In this document: positions 9,871 to 20,444 of the stretch, one piece after another | How the letters are laid out: every line of letters starts with the position of its first letter | Position numbering within the stretch: the first letter of the stretch is position 1 | NCBI RefSeq assembly: GCF_000445065.1 | Contig: NZ_ATHO01000055.1 | Location: 40,202 to 104,201, forward strand | DNA: 64,000 nt | Direction of reading: 5' to 3' | Source: Sphingobium quisquiliarum P25 | GTDB taxonomy: Bacteria; Pseudomonadota; Alphaproteobacteria; Sphingomonadales; Sphingomonadaceae | The notes under the pieces: generated by a model | What the model saw: only the letters and a program-made list of their open reading frames with translations | Told to the model about the DNA's origin: nothing | The model's database searches: none | Made by a program: the position numbers and the translations under genes

Positions 9871-9963
9871 TCGTCATCCCCGCGGAGGCGGGGATCCATC
9901 TCCCTTGCGGTGCGTCCAGACGCTCGGCCCGGAGATGGGTCCCCGCCTGCGTGGGGGCGACGG
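9871..9963. repeat. Palindromic repeat between atpA and atpG
   Basis: Arms 9871-9903 (starting TCGTCATCCCCGCGGAGGCG) and 9931-9963 are imperfect inverted copies that both end in the ATCCATCTCC/GGAGATGGGT core. The GTCATCCCCGCG...GGCGGGGATCCA pattern is a common dispersed intergenic repeat in proteobacteria. It ends six bases before the atpA stop and begins 21 bases upstream of the atpG start codon, so it occupies most of the intercistronic gap. Confidence 0.85.
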
Positions 9964-9969
9964 TTTTCG

Positions 9970-11529
<1,560 letters not shown>

Positions 11530-12084
11530 TCAGCCTTTCATCGCGTGGGCGAGACTATTCAAACGGGTGCGGATGGAGGAATCGATCATCTGGCTGCCGA
11601 TCTTGACGACCAGCCCGCCAAGGATCGCAGGATCGACCTTCGCATCGAGCGCGACTTCGCGGCCGACGCGCGTCCGCAGATTCTGTTGCAGGGCAGTGAT
11701 CTGGTTCGAATCGAGCGGATGCGCGCTGGTCACTTCCGCACGCACTTCGCCCTTGTGATTCGACAGCAGCGTCTCATAGGCGCGGATGATCGCGGGCAGC
11801 TGAGACAGGCGGCGGTTTTCCGCCAGCACGCCCAGGAATTTCGTCGTCAGCGGATCGATCCCCATGGAGGATGCGACGGCCGCGATCGTCTTTCCCGAAG
11901 CATCGCGGCTCAGCACGGGGTTGTTGATCAGGCTCCTGAAATCCGCCGATTCGGCGATCGCGCCCTTGATCCCGCCGAGGCTGGCCGCCACGGTGTCGAG
12001 GGCGTTGCCGTCACGGGCCAGATCGAACAGCGCAACCGCGTAGCGTCCGCTGAGGCTAGCCTGAATGCCGCCGGTAGTCTCCAC
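11530..12084 (-). CDS. atpH: F1Fo ATP synthase subunit delta
   Basis: Delta (OSCP-type) subunit joining F1 to the peripheral stalk: GRYAVALFDLA near the N terminus and the C-terminal DPAILGGLVVKIGSQMIDSS that defines the family. The longest frame starts with TTG at 12102. The GTG at 12084 is preferred because GGAGG lies about ten bases upstream and the protein then starts near the usual position (METTGGIQASLSGRYA). It is the first gene of the F1 operon. The Fo genes atpBEF are not in the window, which is the usual split in alphaproteobacteria. Confidence 0.95.
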   Translation of the reverse strand: METTGGIQASLSGRYAVALFDLARDGNALDTVAASLGGIKGAIAESADFRSLINNPVLSRDASGKTIAAVASSMGIDPLTTKFLGVLAENRRLSQLPAIIRAYETLLSNHKGEVRAEVTSAHPLDSNQITALQQNLRTRVGREVALDAKVDPAILGGLVVKIGSQMIDSSIRTRLNSLAHAMKG

Positions 12085-12196
12085 GCGCTTACCGTCCTCC
12101 AATTTCTGTCACTGGCACTTGATTTGCCGGTCATGCAAAAAGAGGGGAGCAGTAGCTGCCCGTTCCCCTGTTGCCGGGCCGGTTAGCAGCGGGATT

Positions 12197-12213
12197 ATGA
12201 CTATGCAAGTCAT
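12197..12213. promoter_or_regulatory. Palindrome upstream of the atp operon
   Basis: ATGACT-ATGCA-AGTCAT is a perfect 6-5-6 inverted repeat about 113 bases upstream of the atpH start, in the only non-coding stretch between atpH and the protease gene. It could be an operator or part of the promoter region. No known regulator site was recognised. Confidence 0.35.
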
Positions 12214-12282
12214 GGAACGCGATTCCGTGACAAGGATGGAATCGATGCGATTTTCCGGTGCTTCCTGGCGCCGGAAATCGGG

Positions 12283-13845
12283 TCAGTCCGGCGCGTCCCC
12301 CGGCGACAGGCGGCCCTTGGTGCAGTGATAGACGAGCCGTTCATTGGGCTGGACGGGCAGCAGGGAGGCGAGATCGGACCGCAGGCTGGCGATTTTCGCG
12401 AGAAGGCCGGCATCGGTCCCGCACGCCTTGGCCGGGCCGTCCTTCAAGAACGCGCGCGCCTTGTCCATCGTCTCGCCGTCAGGAAGCCAGCGCTGGACGC
12501 GCAGCGTGCCGGTCGCCGGATCGAAGCGGCTGACCGTGATGAAGTTGCCGGATTCGGGGACGGTGGCGCGTTCCCACTCATTCCCGGCGCTGACATATTG
12601 GCTGTTGCCGTTGACGCAGCCATTGCCGGTCCAATGGAATGGAATGTCATTGGCTTCCGACACGGTGAGGCGGCTGCGGTTGAGGTCTATGCGGCAGATA
12701 TTGTCGCCTTCCCATGCGAAGGCGCTGTTGCCGCTGACCCGATCGTCGTCGGCCAGCTTCACCCGTTCATCGATGCCGGAAAAGCTTGGCTTGAGGAAGA
12801 AAAGGGCGAATGCTCCCAGCAGCAGGACGCCGCCGCCTGCCAGGAACCATGTCGCGTGGCGTTCGCGGCCCTGGCTGTAGTAGAGGCCGCCAGCTCCCAA
12901 GCCAAGCACCGCGAGGGCGAGAAGGACCGCCGCCCCCGCCATCGCATTTTCGCGGGCGGAGATGATATCGCGTTCGGCCGTGTCGCGGGCCTTTTCCAGC
13001 GCGGCCTCCCGCGCGTCCGCCTTCGCCCGCTCTGACTGCTCGCTCTGCTGCGCCTCGCGCTGGGTCAGCGCGGCTTCGGCGGCGTCGGCTTCCGCCATGG
13101 AGCGGCAAGGCACGACCGTATGCAGGGAGGAAACGCCCGCCTGCCGCAGGAAGGAGGCGACTTCCCGCCAGGAAACGGCGAAACCGAATTCCGCGTCATT
13201 GCCGTCGGATACGGATCCGAAGCTGTTGACGCCCAGCACCCGCCCGCAATCGTCAACCAACGGCCCGCCGCTGTTGCCCGCGGCGAGCGGGGCGGTGTGC
13301 AGGATGGTGTCGAAGCTGTGGCTCGACCGGCCCGACGAAACGTTGCCGCTGGTCTTCACCGTACCCAGCGGCTCGATCATGTCCTTGAGGCCAAGGCCCT
13401 GCGCCCGGTCGACATTGCCGGGATAGCCGATGGCGGTCACATGCTGCCCGTCGCTGACCGCCCCGGCATAAAATGTGCTGACGGGAAGGTGGCCTTCCTC
13501 AAGCTGGATCAGCGCCAGGTCGTTGCCGGGCGAATAGGCGATCACGCGGCCGCCATAGCTTTTGCGCCCTTCCGACGGGATGACGCCGATGACGAGATTT
13601 TTTTCCTCGCGCGTCAGTTCCACAACATGGGCGTTGGTCAGCACCTTGTCGGGCGCGACGGCAAAGCCGCTGCCATGCCCGACGAAATAGGCGTCGCTGC
13701 CGTCCGTTGCGACGATGACGACGCGGACGACCCCGCGCGCGGCGGCGGCGATGTCCTGCTGTTCCGCCTGCGCGGCGGCGGGCAGCATGAGGGCGAGCAC
13801 GAGGCACAGGCGGCGGAGGATGGCGACCATATGCGGCGCATTCAT
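12283..13845 (-). CDS. Membrane-anchored trypsin-like serine protease
   Basis: Signal peptide ending PAAAQA, then an S1C/trypsin-like domain with an intact triad: His in VLTNAHVV (about residue 73), Asp in PGNDLALIQL (about 109) and Ser in AAGNSGGPL (about 192). A charged Ala/Glu/Arg-rich coiled-coil region follows, then two transmembrane helices (AVLLALAVLGLGAGGLYY and FLAGGGVLLLGAFALFFL). A roughly 150-residue C-terminal domain containing three cysteines completes the protein. No PDZ domain is visible, unlike DegP/HtrA. The start is uncertain (ATG at 13845 or 13830; neither has a clear Shine-Dalgarno sequence). Target proteins are unknown. Confidence 0.85.
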   Translation of the reverse strand: MNAPHMVAILRRLCLVLALMLPAAAQAEQQDIAAAARGVVRVVIVATDGSDAYFVGHGSGFAVAPDKVLTNAHVVELTREEKNLVIGVIPSEGRKSYGGRVIAYSPGNDLALIQLEEGHLPVSTFYAGAVSDGQHVTAIGYPGNVDRAQGLGLKDMIEPLGTVKTSGNVSSGRSSHSFDTILHTAPLAAGNSGGPLVDDCGRVLGVNSFGSVSDGNDAEFGFAVSWREVASFLRQAGVSSLHTVVPCRSMAEADAAEAALTQREAQQSEQSERAKADAREAALEKARDTAERDIISARENAMAGAAVLLALAVLGLGAGGLYYSQGRERHATWFLAGGGVLLLGAFALFFLKPSFSGIDERVKLADDDRVSGNSAFAWEGDNICRIDLNRSRLTVSEANDIPFHWTGNGCVNGNSQYVSAGNEWERATVPESGNFITVSRFDPATGTLRVQRWLPDGETMDKARAFLKDGPAKACGTDAGLLAKIASLRSDLASLLPVQPNERLVYHCTKGRLSPGDAPD

Positions 13846-13933
13846 ATGGCAAAGCCCGGCTGAGGCAATCGAGAAATGCTTTGAGAGCAAGCAGCGGGAA
13901 GGCTGGCGGCACGCGCCATGCTAATCCATAAGC

Positions 13934-14995
13934 ATGAACCGGATGACCGACCTTTCCGCCCCGACGCCGATGGCAATGGATGACGATGCCTGCTGGGACG
14001 CGTTTCAGCGGCGCGATCGCGGCATGGACGGGCTGTTCGTCGGCGCGGTGCTCACGACCGGCATCTATTGCAAGCCAAGCTGCGCGGCGCGGCGGCCCCT
14101 GAGGGAAAACATGATTTTCCTGCCCGGGCCTGAGGCGGCGCGGGAGGCGGGTTTCCGGGCTTGCCTGCGGTGCCGGCCCGACGGAGTGGGGCGAGACCGG
14201 CTGGCGGTGGAGGCGGCGAAGGCCTTCATCGCCGCCGCTGAGACGCCGCCTTCGCTGGAGGATATCGCGGCCCATGCCGGCTATGCGCCGCATCATTTCC
14301 ACCGGCTGTTCAAGCGGGAGACGGGGCTGACTCCCGCTGCCTATGGCCGGTCCCTGCGGACGCAGCGGTTGAAATCAGCGCTGGAGGAGGGCGAGAGCGT
14401 CACCAACGCCATCTATGAGGCGGGCTATAATGCCCCCAGCCGCGCCTATGCCGATGCGCAGCGGCATCTGGGCATGAGTCCGAGTGCGTGGAAGGATGGC
14501 GGGCGGGGCGTCACGATCGGCTATGCAGTGGTGGGATCCAGCCTTGGCCCCGTGCTGGTGGCCGCCACCGCGAAGGGGCTGTGCCGCATCAGCTTCGATG
14601 AGGATGAGAGCGCGTTGCGGCGGCGCTTTCCCAAGGCGGAGCTCGTGCCGGGCGACGCCGCCCTGGCGGGACTGGCGGCGCAGGTCGTGCGCCTGATCGA
14701 GGATCCCGCGGCGCCCGTCGACCTGCCGCTGGACATATGCGGCACGGCCTTCCAGCAGGCGGTCTGGGCGGCTCTGCGCGCCATCCCTGCGGGCGAGACG
14801 CGCAGCTATGGCGAGATCGCGGCCGCGATCGGCAGGCCCGGCGCGGTGCGGGCGGCGGGCACGGCCTGCGGCGACAATGGACTGGCGGTCCTGATCCCCT
14901 GCCACCGGGTTTTGCGCAGCGACGGCAGTCTGGGCGGATACGCCTATGGGCTGGAGCGCAAGAAGGCCCTGCTGGAGCGGGAAGGCGGCGGATGA
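13934..14995 (+). CDS. ada: Bifunctional Ada: methylphosphotriester/O6-methylguanine repair and regulator
   Basis: Adaptive-response protein, 353 residues. The N-terminal zinc domain has Cys46, Cys50, Cys77 and Cys80 (IYCKPSC and ACLRC), the first being the phosphotriester methyl acceptor. An AraC-type helix-turn-helix follows (ITPPSLEDIAAHAGYAPHH-like region, about 105-180), then the O6-methylguanine methyltransferase domain with the acceptor motif PCHRVL near residue 323. It transfers alkyl groups to itself and, once methylated, activates alkylation-response genes. It stands alone, divergent from the protease gene. Confidence 0.96.
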   Translation: MNRMTDLSAPTPMAMDDDACWDAFQRRDRGMDGLFVGAVLTTGIYCKPSCAARRPLRENMIFLPGPEAAREAGFRACLRCRPDGVGRDRLAVEAAKAFIAAAETPPSLEDIAAHAGYAPHHFHRLFKRETGLTPAAYGRSLRTQRLKSALEEGESVTNAIYEAGYNAPSRAYADAQRHLGMSPSAWKDGGRGVTIGYAVVGSSLGPVLVAATAKGLCRISFDEDESALRRRFPKAELVPGDAALAGLAAQVVRLIEDPAAPVDLPLDICGTAFQQAVWAALRAIPAGETRSYGEIAAAIGRPGAVRAAGTACGDNGLAVLIPCHRVLRSDGSLGGYAYGLERKKALLEREGGG

Positions 14996-15066
14996 ACATC
15001 GCCTTTCCCCTTTCTTTTCCGCCGCATGACGGGCAATGATGAGGGGTATGCCGTCGGGGGGCGTTG

Positions 15067-16578
15067 ATGGGAAAAGGATTGAAAGGGCTGCTGGCCCTGG
15101 CATTCATGGTGGCGCTGCTGCCCGATACGGCCCATGCCGCATGGTTGCAGGCCAAGAGCAGGCATTTCACCATCTACAGCGAAAGCAATGAAGCGAAGCT
15201 GCGGGACTTTGCGGAAAAGCTGGAAAAGTTCGACTGCCTGCTGCGCCGCGTGACCGGGATCGACGATCCGCAAGCGGGCAGTCCGGTGCATGTCTACCTG
15301 CTGTCGAACGATGCGAAGGTGAAGGCGATTGCCCGCAACCCGCATCTGTCGGGCTTCTACACGACATCGGACAGGTTCGCATTCGCCGTGCTGGGGCGCG
15401 GCCAGAAGACGGGCCAGTTCGATGCGGGCGCGGAAGAAATCCTGTTCCACGAATACAGCCATCACTTCATGCTGCACCATTTTCCGGCGGCTTATCCAGC
15501 TTGGTATGTGGAGGGATTCGCCGAATTCTTCTCGGTCGTGAAGTTCCCGAAGGACGGCTCCATAGAGTTCGGCCACATCCCCCTGATGCGCGCGCCGGGG
15601 CTGATCATGGCTTCGCCCTATCCGCTCAAGCAGCTGTTCGCCCGCGATACCGAAGGGCTGGGGCTGCGCGATGGCGACCGCTATTACGGCACGGCCTGGC
15701 TGCTCACCCATTATTATCAATATCGCCCCGACCGGCGGGAGGAGATCAGCCATTATCTGAAGGACCTGTCGGCGGGCGTGCCCGACATGAAGCTGGACAG
15801 CTATTTCGCCGGAGGCGTCGACGGGTTGGAAAAGGACCTGCGCGCCTATATGCGTCAGCGGCTGACGGCGTCCCGCCTGGCGGCCAACGCAGTCACCGTT
15901 GGCGAGATTGCGATCAGCCCTGTCGATCCCGTCCGGGGCGCGCTGATCGAAGACGAACTGCGGTTGATGAACCATCCTCCGGCGGACGAGCTTCCCCTGA
16001 TCGCTGATTCGATCCGCGCCACCTCCGCCAAATTCCCGCCAAACGCCTATGCGCTGACGCTGCTGGCCGAAGCGGAATGGAAGGCGGAGAAAAAGGACGA
16101 GGCGCTTGCCGATGCGGATCGCGCCATCGCGCTCGACCCCGCTCTGTCGCGCGCCTACGGCGTCCGCGCCAATGTGCTGCTGGACCGCGCCTATGACAGC
16201 GATGCCGAGGCGGACTGGAAGGCCGCCAGGTCCATGATCGTGAAGGCCAACCGCGCCGACACGGAAGACCCGGTGCCGCTTGCCCTCTATTACCGCTATC
16301 ATCAGATGAGGGGCGGGGAGATGCCGGACGTTGGCTATGACGGCCTTGCCAAGGCCTATGCGCTGTTGCCGCAAAATCCCGAATATCGCGCCAACTATGC
16401 CGCTTCCATGGCGGCGAGGGGCGATTACGCCCGCGCGTCCCGCCTGCTGGATCCGCTTGCTTTTTCGCCCCACCCATCGGGCATGCGGGAATGGGCGGTG
16501 GGGCAGAAGGCCGAATATGACGCCAGGGCGAAGGAGAAAGCGCCTCCGGCTAAACCGCCCGCCTCAGCCGCTCCATGA
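15067..16578 (+). CDS. Secreted zinc-metallopeptidase-like protein with TPR region
   Basis: A protein of 503 residues with a signal peptide (ALLPDTAHA). It then carries HEYSHH (His128, Glu129, His132), an HExxH zinc motif, with the likely third ligand in WYVEGFAEFF about 20 residues on, a gluzincin layout similar to DUF1570-type peptidases. The C-terminal third has tetratricopeptide-like helices (LLAEAEWKAEKKDEALADAD; AYALLPQNPEYRANYAASMA). The ATG at 15067 is chosen over the TTG just before it. The last 29 bases overlap the opposing DUF1289 gene. The substrate is unknown, and proteolytic activity is inferred only from the motif. Confidence 0.82.
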   Translation: MGKGLKGLLALAFMVALLPDTAHAAWLQAKSRHFTIYSESNEAKLRDFAEKLEKFDCLLRRVTGIDDPQAGSPVHVYLLSNDAKVKAIARNPHLSGFYTTSDRFAFAVLGRGQKTGQFDAGAEEILFHEYSHHFMLHHFPAAYPAWYVEGFAEFFSVVKFPKDGSIEFGHIPLMRAPGLIMASPYPLKQLFARDTEGLGLRDGDRYYGTAWLLTHYYQYRPDRREEISHYLKDLSAGVPDMKLDSYFAGGVDGLEKDLRAYMRQRLTASRLAANAVTVGEIAISPVDPVRGALIEDELRLMNHPPADELPLIADSIRATSAKFPPNAYALTLLAEAEWKAEKKDEALADADRAIALDPALSRAYGVRANVLLDRAYDSDAEADWKAARSMIVKANRADTEDPVPLALYYRYHQMRGGEMPDVGYDGLAKAYALLPQNPEYRANYAASMAARGDYARASRLLDPLAFSPHPSGMREWAVGQKAEYDARAKEKAPPAKPPASAAP

Positions 16579-16702
16579 CCGCGCGGCGTTCGGCCTTGCT
16601 CATGCCGCGCCAGCGCCGGATTTCCTCCATGGTCCGGCCGCAGCCGGTGCAGACGCGGCCCGCCTTGTCCAGCGTGCAGATGTTGACGCAGGGGCTTTCC
16701 AT
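16550..16702 (-). CDS. DUF1289 cysteine-rich small protein
   Basis: A 50-residue protein read directly from the sequence: MESPCVNICTLDKAGRVCTG, then CGRTMEEIRRWRGMSKAERR and a short basic tail. The four cysteines (CxxxC and CxxC) and the EEIxxWxxMs/tkaER pattern are the DUF1289 signature, a putative metal or Fe-S binding fold. It begins 14 bases after the priA stop on the same strand, so the two are probably cotranscribed. Its 3' end lies inside the 3' end of the opposite metallopeptidase gene. Function is unknown. Confidence 0.88.
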   Translation of the reverse strand: MESPCVNICTLDKAGRVCTGCGRTMEEIRRWRGMSKAERRAVMERLRRAV

Positions 16703-16716
16703 TGCAGTTCAGGCCC

Positions 16717-18888
16717 TCACATGAAGCTGTAGGGATCGACATCCACCGCGACGCGGGTGCCGGATTTCCATGTGATGTTGCCCAGCCATTCGCGGATCGC
16801 CGCCTGTACGTCGATCGCCCTTGTGGCGTGGATCAGCAGGCGGTGGCGATGACGGCCGCGCAGGACGGATAGCGGCGCGGGCGCGGGGCCGTAGACGCGC
16901 ATGCCATCGATCATCGGCGCGGACTTGCCGATCAGCCGGGCGACCTGCGCCGCCTCGTCCGCATCTTCGCTGGAGATGATGATCGCGGCGAAGCGGCCGA
17001 AGGGCGGGGCGTTGGCGCGGCGGCGGTTTTCGGTCTCGACTTCATAGAAGCGTTCCGAATCGCCCGCGATCAGCGCCTTGATGACCTCCGCCTCCGGCAT
17101 GCGGGTCTGGATGAAGACGCGGCCCGGCTTCTGTCCCCGCCCCGCGCGCCCCGCGACCTGCACGATCTGCTGGAAGGTGCGTTCCGACGCGCGAAGGTCG
17201 CCGCCTTCCAGGCCCAGGTCCGCATCGATCACCCCCACCAGCGTCAGGTTGGGGAAGTGATAGCCCTTGGTGACAAGCTGGGTGCCGATGATGATGTCGA
17301 TGGCGCCTGCCTCCACCGATTTCACGAACTCGGCCGCCTTGGCGGGCGACCAGAGCGTGTCGGACGTAACGATGGCGGTTCGCGCCTGCGGCCAGAACGC
17401 CTTCACCTCATCGGCGATCCGCTCCACGCCGGGGCCGCAGGCGACCAGGCTGTCCTCCTCCTTGCACTCCGGGCAGAAGCGCGGGGACGGGATGACATGG
17501 CCGCAATGATGGCAGGCAAGGCGGCGCGTCAGCCGGTGCTCGACCATCCAGGCGGTGCAGTTGGGGCATTGGAAGCGGTAGCCGCAATGGCGGCAGAGGG
17601 TGAGCGGCGCATAACCCCGCCGGTTGAGGAACAGCAGGCTCTGTTCGCCCTTCTCCATCGTCTCGTCGATCGCGCGGATCAGCGGCGGCGCGATCCAGCG
17701 GCCGCGTTCGGGCGGGTCGGTGAGGAGGTTGATGCCCTCGATCGCGGGCATTTCAGCGCCGCCGAACCGGGCGGGCAGCTTGATTTCGCGATAGCGGCCC
17801 AGCTCCACCTGATGCCGGGTTTCGATGGCGGGCGTGGCGGATGCGAGGATGACGGGGAATTTCTCCATCAGCCCGCGCATCACCGCCACGTCGCGGGCAT
17901 GATAATGAACGCCGTCCTCCTGCTTGAAGCTCGCCTCATGCGCCTCGTCCACGACGATGAGGCCCAGATTGGGATACGGCAGGAACAGGGCGGAGCGCGC
18001 TCCGACGACCACCGCCGCGTCGCCTGCCGCGATGGCGCGCCACGCCCGCCGCCGCTCGCTCTGGCGCAGGCCGCTATGCCAGCTCACTGGCACGGTGCCG
18101 AACCGCTTTTCGAACCGTTCTAGAAAAGGCTCGGTCAGCGCGATTTCGGGCAGGAGGACCAGCACCTGCCGCCCTTCGCGGATGGCGGCGGCGATGGCTT
18201 CGAAATAGACCTCCGTCTTGCCGGAGCCGGTGACGCCGTCGAGCAGGAAAGGGGCGAAGTCGCGCTGCCGGACGGCTTCGATGAACTCGCCCGCCGCATC
18301 GGCTTGGCCATCGGAAAGCTGCGGCGGCGCGTGATCGGGGTCGGGCCGGGGAAAGGGCGTGTCGATGCTGACTTCCACCGGCTCGAACGCGCCCGCCTTG
18401 ACGAGTCCGCGGATCACCGCATCGCTGACCCCGCCAATCAGCGCCAGTTCGCGGATCAGGCCCTGACGCTCGCCAATGCGCTCCATCGCCTGGGCGCGCT
18501 GTTCGGTCATGCGGTCCGGCAGGTCCCCGGTGGCGCGATATTCGATGACGGTGCGCGCGCCCTCCAGCGCGGGCATGGACGCCAGCGTCATGCGCAGGAC
18601 CGAAGCGACGGGAGCCAGATAATAGTCCGCCGTCCATTCGATCAGGCGGCGCAGCGTTTCAGGGACAGGCGGCGCATCGACCGGGCCGATGATGTTGCGC
18701 AGGCGATTGTCGCCGACGCTTTCTACATCGGGAAAGGCATCCTCTTCCCACACCACGCCGACCAGTTGCCTGGGGCCGAGCGGCGCGACGACGATGCTGC
18801 CGGGCTTGACGCTCATGCCATGAGGCACGCGGTAATCGAGTGGCCCAAGGGCGGCGTTCAAAAGGATGACACGGGCGCGCGAACTCAT
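16717..18888 (-). CDS. priA: Primosomal protein N' (replication restart helicase)
   Basis: A 3'-5' superfamily 2 helicase that reloads the replisome at stalled forks, 723 residues. It has an N-terminal DNA-binding domain (ALGPLDYRVPHGMSVKPGSI), Walker A DGVTGSGKTEVY at about 217-228, a DEAH box in LIVVDEAHEASFKQ, and eight zinc-binding cysteines in four pairs (CRHCGY, CPNCTA, CHHCGH, CPEC). It ends with motif VI-like QVAGRAGRG. The ATG at 18888 is supported by family length. Confidence 0.97.
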   Translation of the reverse strand: MSSRARVILLNAALGPLDYRVPHGMSVKPGSIVVAPLGPRQLVGVVWEEDAFPDVESVGDNRLRNIIGPVDAPPVPETLRRLIEWTADYYLAPVASVLRMTLASMPALEGARTVIEYRATGDLPDRMTEQRAQAMERIGERQGLIRELALIGGVSDAVIRGLVKAGAFEPVEVSIDTPFPRPDPDHAPPQLSDGQADAAGEFIEAVRQRDFAPFLLDGVTGSGKTEVYFEAIAAAIREGRQVLVLLPEIALTEPFLERFEKRFGTVPVSWHSGLRQSERRRAWRAIAAGDAAVVVGARSALFLPYPNLGLIVVDEAHEASFKQEDGVHYHARDVAVMRGLMEKFPVILASATPAIETRHQVELGRYREIKLPARFGGAEMPAIEGINLLTDPPERGRWIAPPLIRAIDETMEKGEQSLLFLNRRGYAPLTLCRHCGYRFQCPNCTAWMVEHRLTRRLACHHCGHVIPSPRFCPECKEEDSLVACGPGVERIADEVKAFWPQARTAIVTSDTLWSPAKAAEFVKSVEAGAIDIIIGTQLVTKGYHFPNLTLVGVIDADLGLEGGDLRASERTFQQIVQVAGRAGRGQKPGRVFIQTRMPEAEVIKALIAGDSERFYEVETENRRRANAPPFGRFAAIIISSEDADEAAQVARLIGKSAPMIDGMRVYGPAPAPLSVLRGRHRHRLLIHATRAIDVQAAIREWLGNITWKSGTRVAVDVDPYSFM

Positions 18889-18966
18889 CTGCCCCTCCCT
18901 ATCGCGTGAGGGGCGGGAGGCAAGGCGGGATTCCCGAAGAATGCGAGGATGCGGGCGCGCAGCCGG

Positions 18967-19632
18967 TCAGATCTTCCAGTTGAGGGTTAGCCAGGGGACA
19001 TGGACCACGGCGTCAGGAGCGCTGTCGCGAACGCTTTGCTGCCGCATGTAGAGCAACTGCGCATCGAGCGACCTGCCCAGCGGCTGGCGCAGGCCGATCT
19101 GCTGGCGCATGGCGGCCACGCCCGTCTTGTCGCCGGGCCGCGCGCGGTTGAGGTGGAAGAAGAGTTCGGCTGCGGCGATGAGGACCGGGGCTTTTGGGGA
19201 GCCCAGGGGCAGGGACGCCTGCACTCGCTGGCGAAGCCGCCAGCTTGCACCATCGGCCGTGTCGAAGAAGCGCTGCTCTATCCGGGTGCGGGCAAGAAAG
19301 ATGCCGCGCGTGACGGTCGCCTGCTGGAACAGGCGCAGCTCCTGTTCGGGGCCGGAGTGGAAGAAGGCGAAGCCGCCGCCGATCTGGAGCCCGTTGGCGA
19401 TGCGGTGATCCAGAAGGATGCGCGCGGTCTGCTGCTCTCCATTGGAACTGTCGCGGCGGAAACGCTGGCTGAGGTCGAGCGAGATGCTGTCGGCCGGTGT
19501 CGCGGCGATGGTCAGGGATTCGGTGATCCACGCCTGCGTTTCTTCGGTGGCGGCTGTGGCTGGCGGGGCAGCGATCGCCGCCAGCAGGGGAAGGGCGCCC
19601 GATATGTGGCGTGGGCGCAAGGGGCGGGGCAT
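18967..19632 (-). CDS. DUF2490 outer-membrane-like protein
   Basis: A 221-residue exported protein: a signal peptide to about residue 27, then alternating beta-strand pattern with ITESLTIAATPADSISLDLS and LRQRVQASLPL and a final VPWLTLNWKI ending. This resembles the DUF2490 family of predicted small outer-membrane barrels. It is divergent from the transaldolase gene and ends 78 bases before the priA start. Function is unknown. Confidence 0.75.
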   Translation of the reverse strand: MPRPLRPRHISGALPLLAAIAAPPATAATEETQAWITESLTIAATPADSISLDLSQRFRRDSSNGEQQTARILLDHRIANGLQIGGGFAFFHSGPEQELRLFQQATVTRGIFLARTRIEQRFFDTADGASWRLRQRVQASLPLGSPKAPVLIAAAELFFHLNRARPGDKTGVAAMRQQIGLRQPLGRSLDAQLLYMRQQSVRDSAPDAVVHVPWLTLNWKI

Positions 19633-19772
19633 TGGCGGGTCCTTTGGAAAGGTGCCGCCGTCATAATGTTACGCGGCTGTTTCCGTAAAGCCTGCCGCTG
19701 GCAATAATGGCTAATCCGGGCATCAGCCGCTAAAGGGGAGCCGATTCGCACATCCCGCCCCGGAGCATAGCC

Positions 19773-20426
19773 ATGAAGTTCTTCGTCGATACCGCCGACA
19801 CCAACGAAATCCGCGACCTTGCCGCCACCGGCCTGCTCGACGGCGTCACCACCAACCCATCGCTGATCCACAAGTCGGGCCGCAAGTTCGTGGAAGTGGT
19901 GGAGGAAATCTGCGGCATCGTCGACGGCCCCGTGTCGGCAGAGGTCGTCGCGCTCGACCATGAGACGATGATGAAGGAAGCCGCCGTGCTTCGGAAGATC
20001 GCGGACAATGTCTGCATCAAGGTGCCGCTGACCATCGACGGGCTCAAGACCTGCAAGGCGCTGACCAGCGAAGGCACGATGGTCAATGTGACGCTCTGCT
20101 TCTCCGCCAATCAGGCGCTGCTGGCGGCCAAGGCGGGCGCGAGCTTCATTTCGCCCTTCGTCGGGCGGCATGACGATAATGGCTTCGACGGCATGAAGCT
20201 GATCGAGGATATCCGCCTGATCTACGACAATTATGCTTTCGACACGGAAATCCTGGTGGCGAGCGTACGGCACCCGATCCATGTGCTGGAAAGCGCCAAG
20301 ATCGGCGCGGACGTGATGACCGCGCCGCCCTCGGTGATCAAGGCGCTGTTCAACCATGTGCTGACGGACAAGGGCATTGCGGGCTTCCTGGCGGATTGGG
20401 AAAAGACCGGGCAGTCGGTTCTTTAA
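19773..20426 (+). CDS. fsa: Transaldolase / fructose-6-phosphate aldolase family
   Basis: A 217-residue enzyme of the small (subfamily 3B/5) transaldolase type: [29 protein letters not shown], and the Schiff-base lysine in NVCIKVPLT (about residue 84). [13 protein letters not shown] lies near the end. It acts in the non-oxidative pentose phosphate pathway or as fructose-6-phosphate aldolase; the two activities cannot be separated by eye. GGAG lies seven bases before the ATG. A 75-base hairpin repeat follows the stop. Confidence 0.94.
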   Translation: MKFFVDTADTNEIRDLAATGLLDGVTTNPSLIHKSGRKFVEVVEEICGIVDGPVSAEVVALDHETMMKEAAVLRKIADNVCIKVPLTIDGLKTCKALTSEGTMVNVTLCFSANQALLAAKAGASFISPFVGRHDDNGFDGMKLIEDIRLIYDNYAFDTEILVASVRHPIHVLESAKIGADVMTAPPSVIKALFNHVLTDKGIAGFLADWEKTGQSVL

Positions 20427-20444
20427 TCGTCAGGCCGACCGCCT

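Noticed and set aside
14944..16473. Minus-strand frame of about 509 codons opposite the TPR peptidase
   Set aside because: Antisense of a protein with a signal peptide and HExxH motif. The antisense product is Arg/Gln-rich and lacks a start signal.
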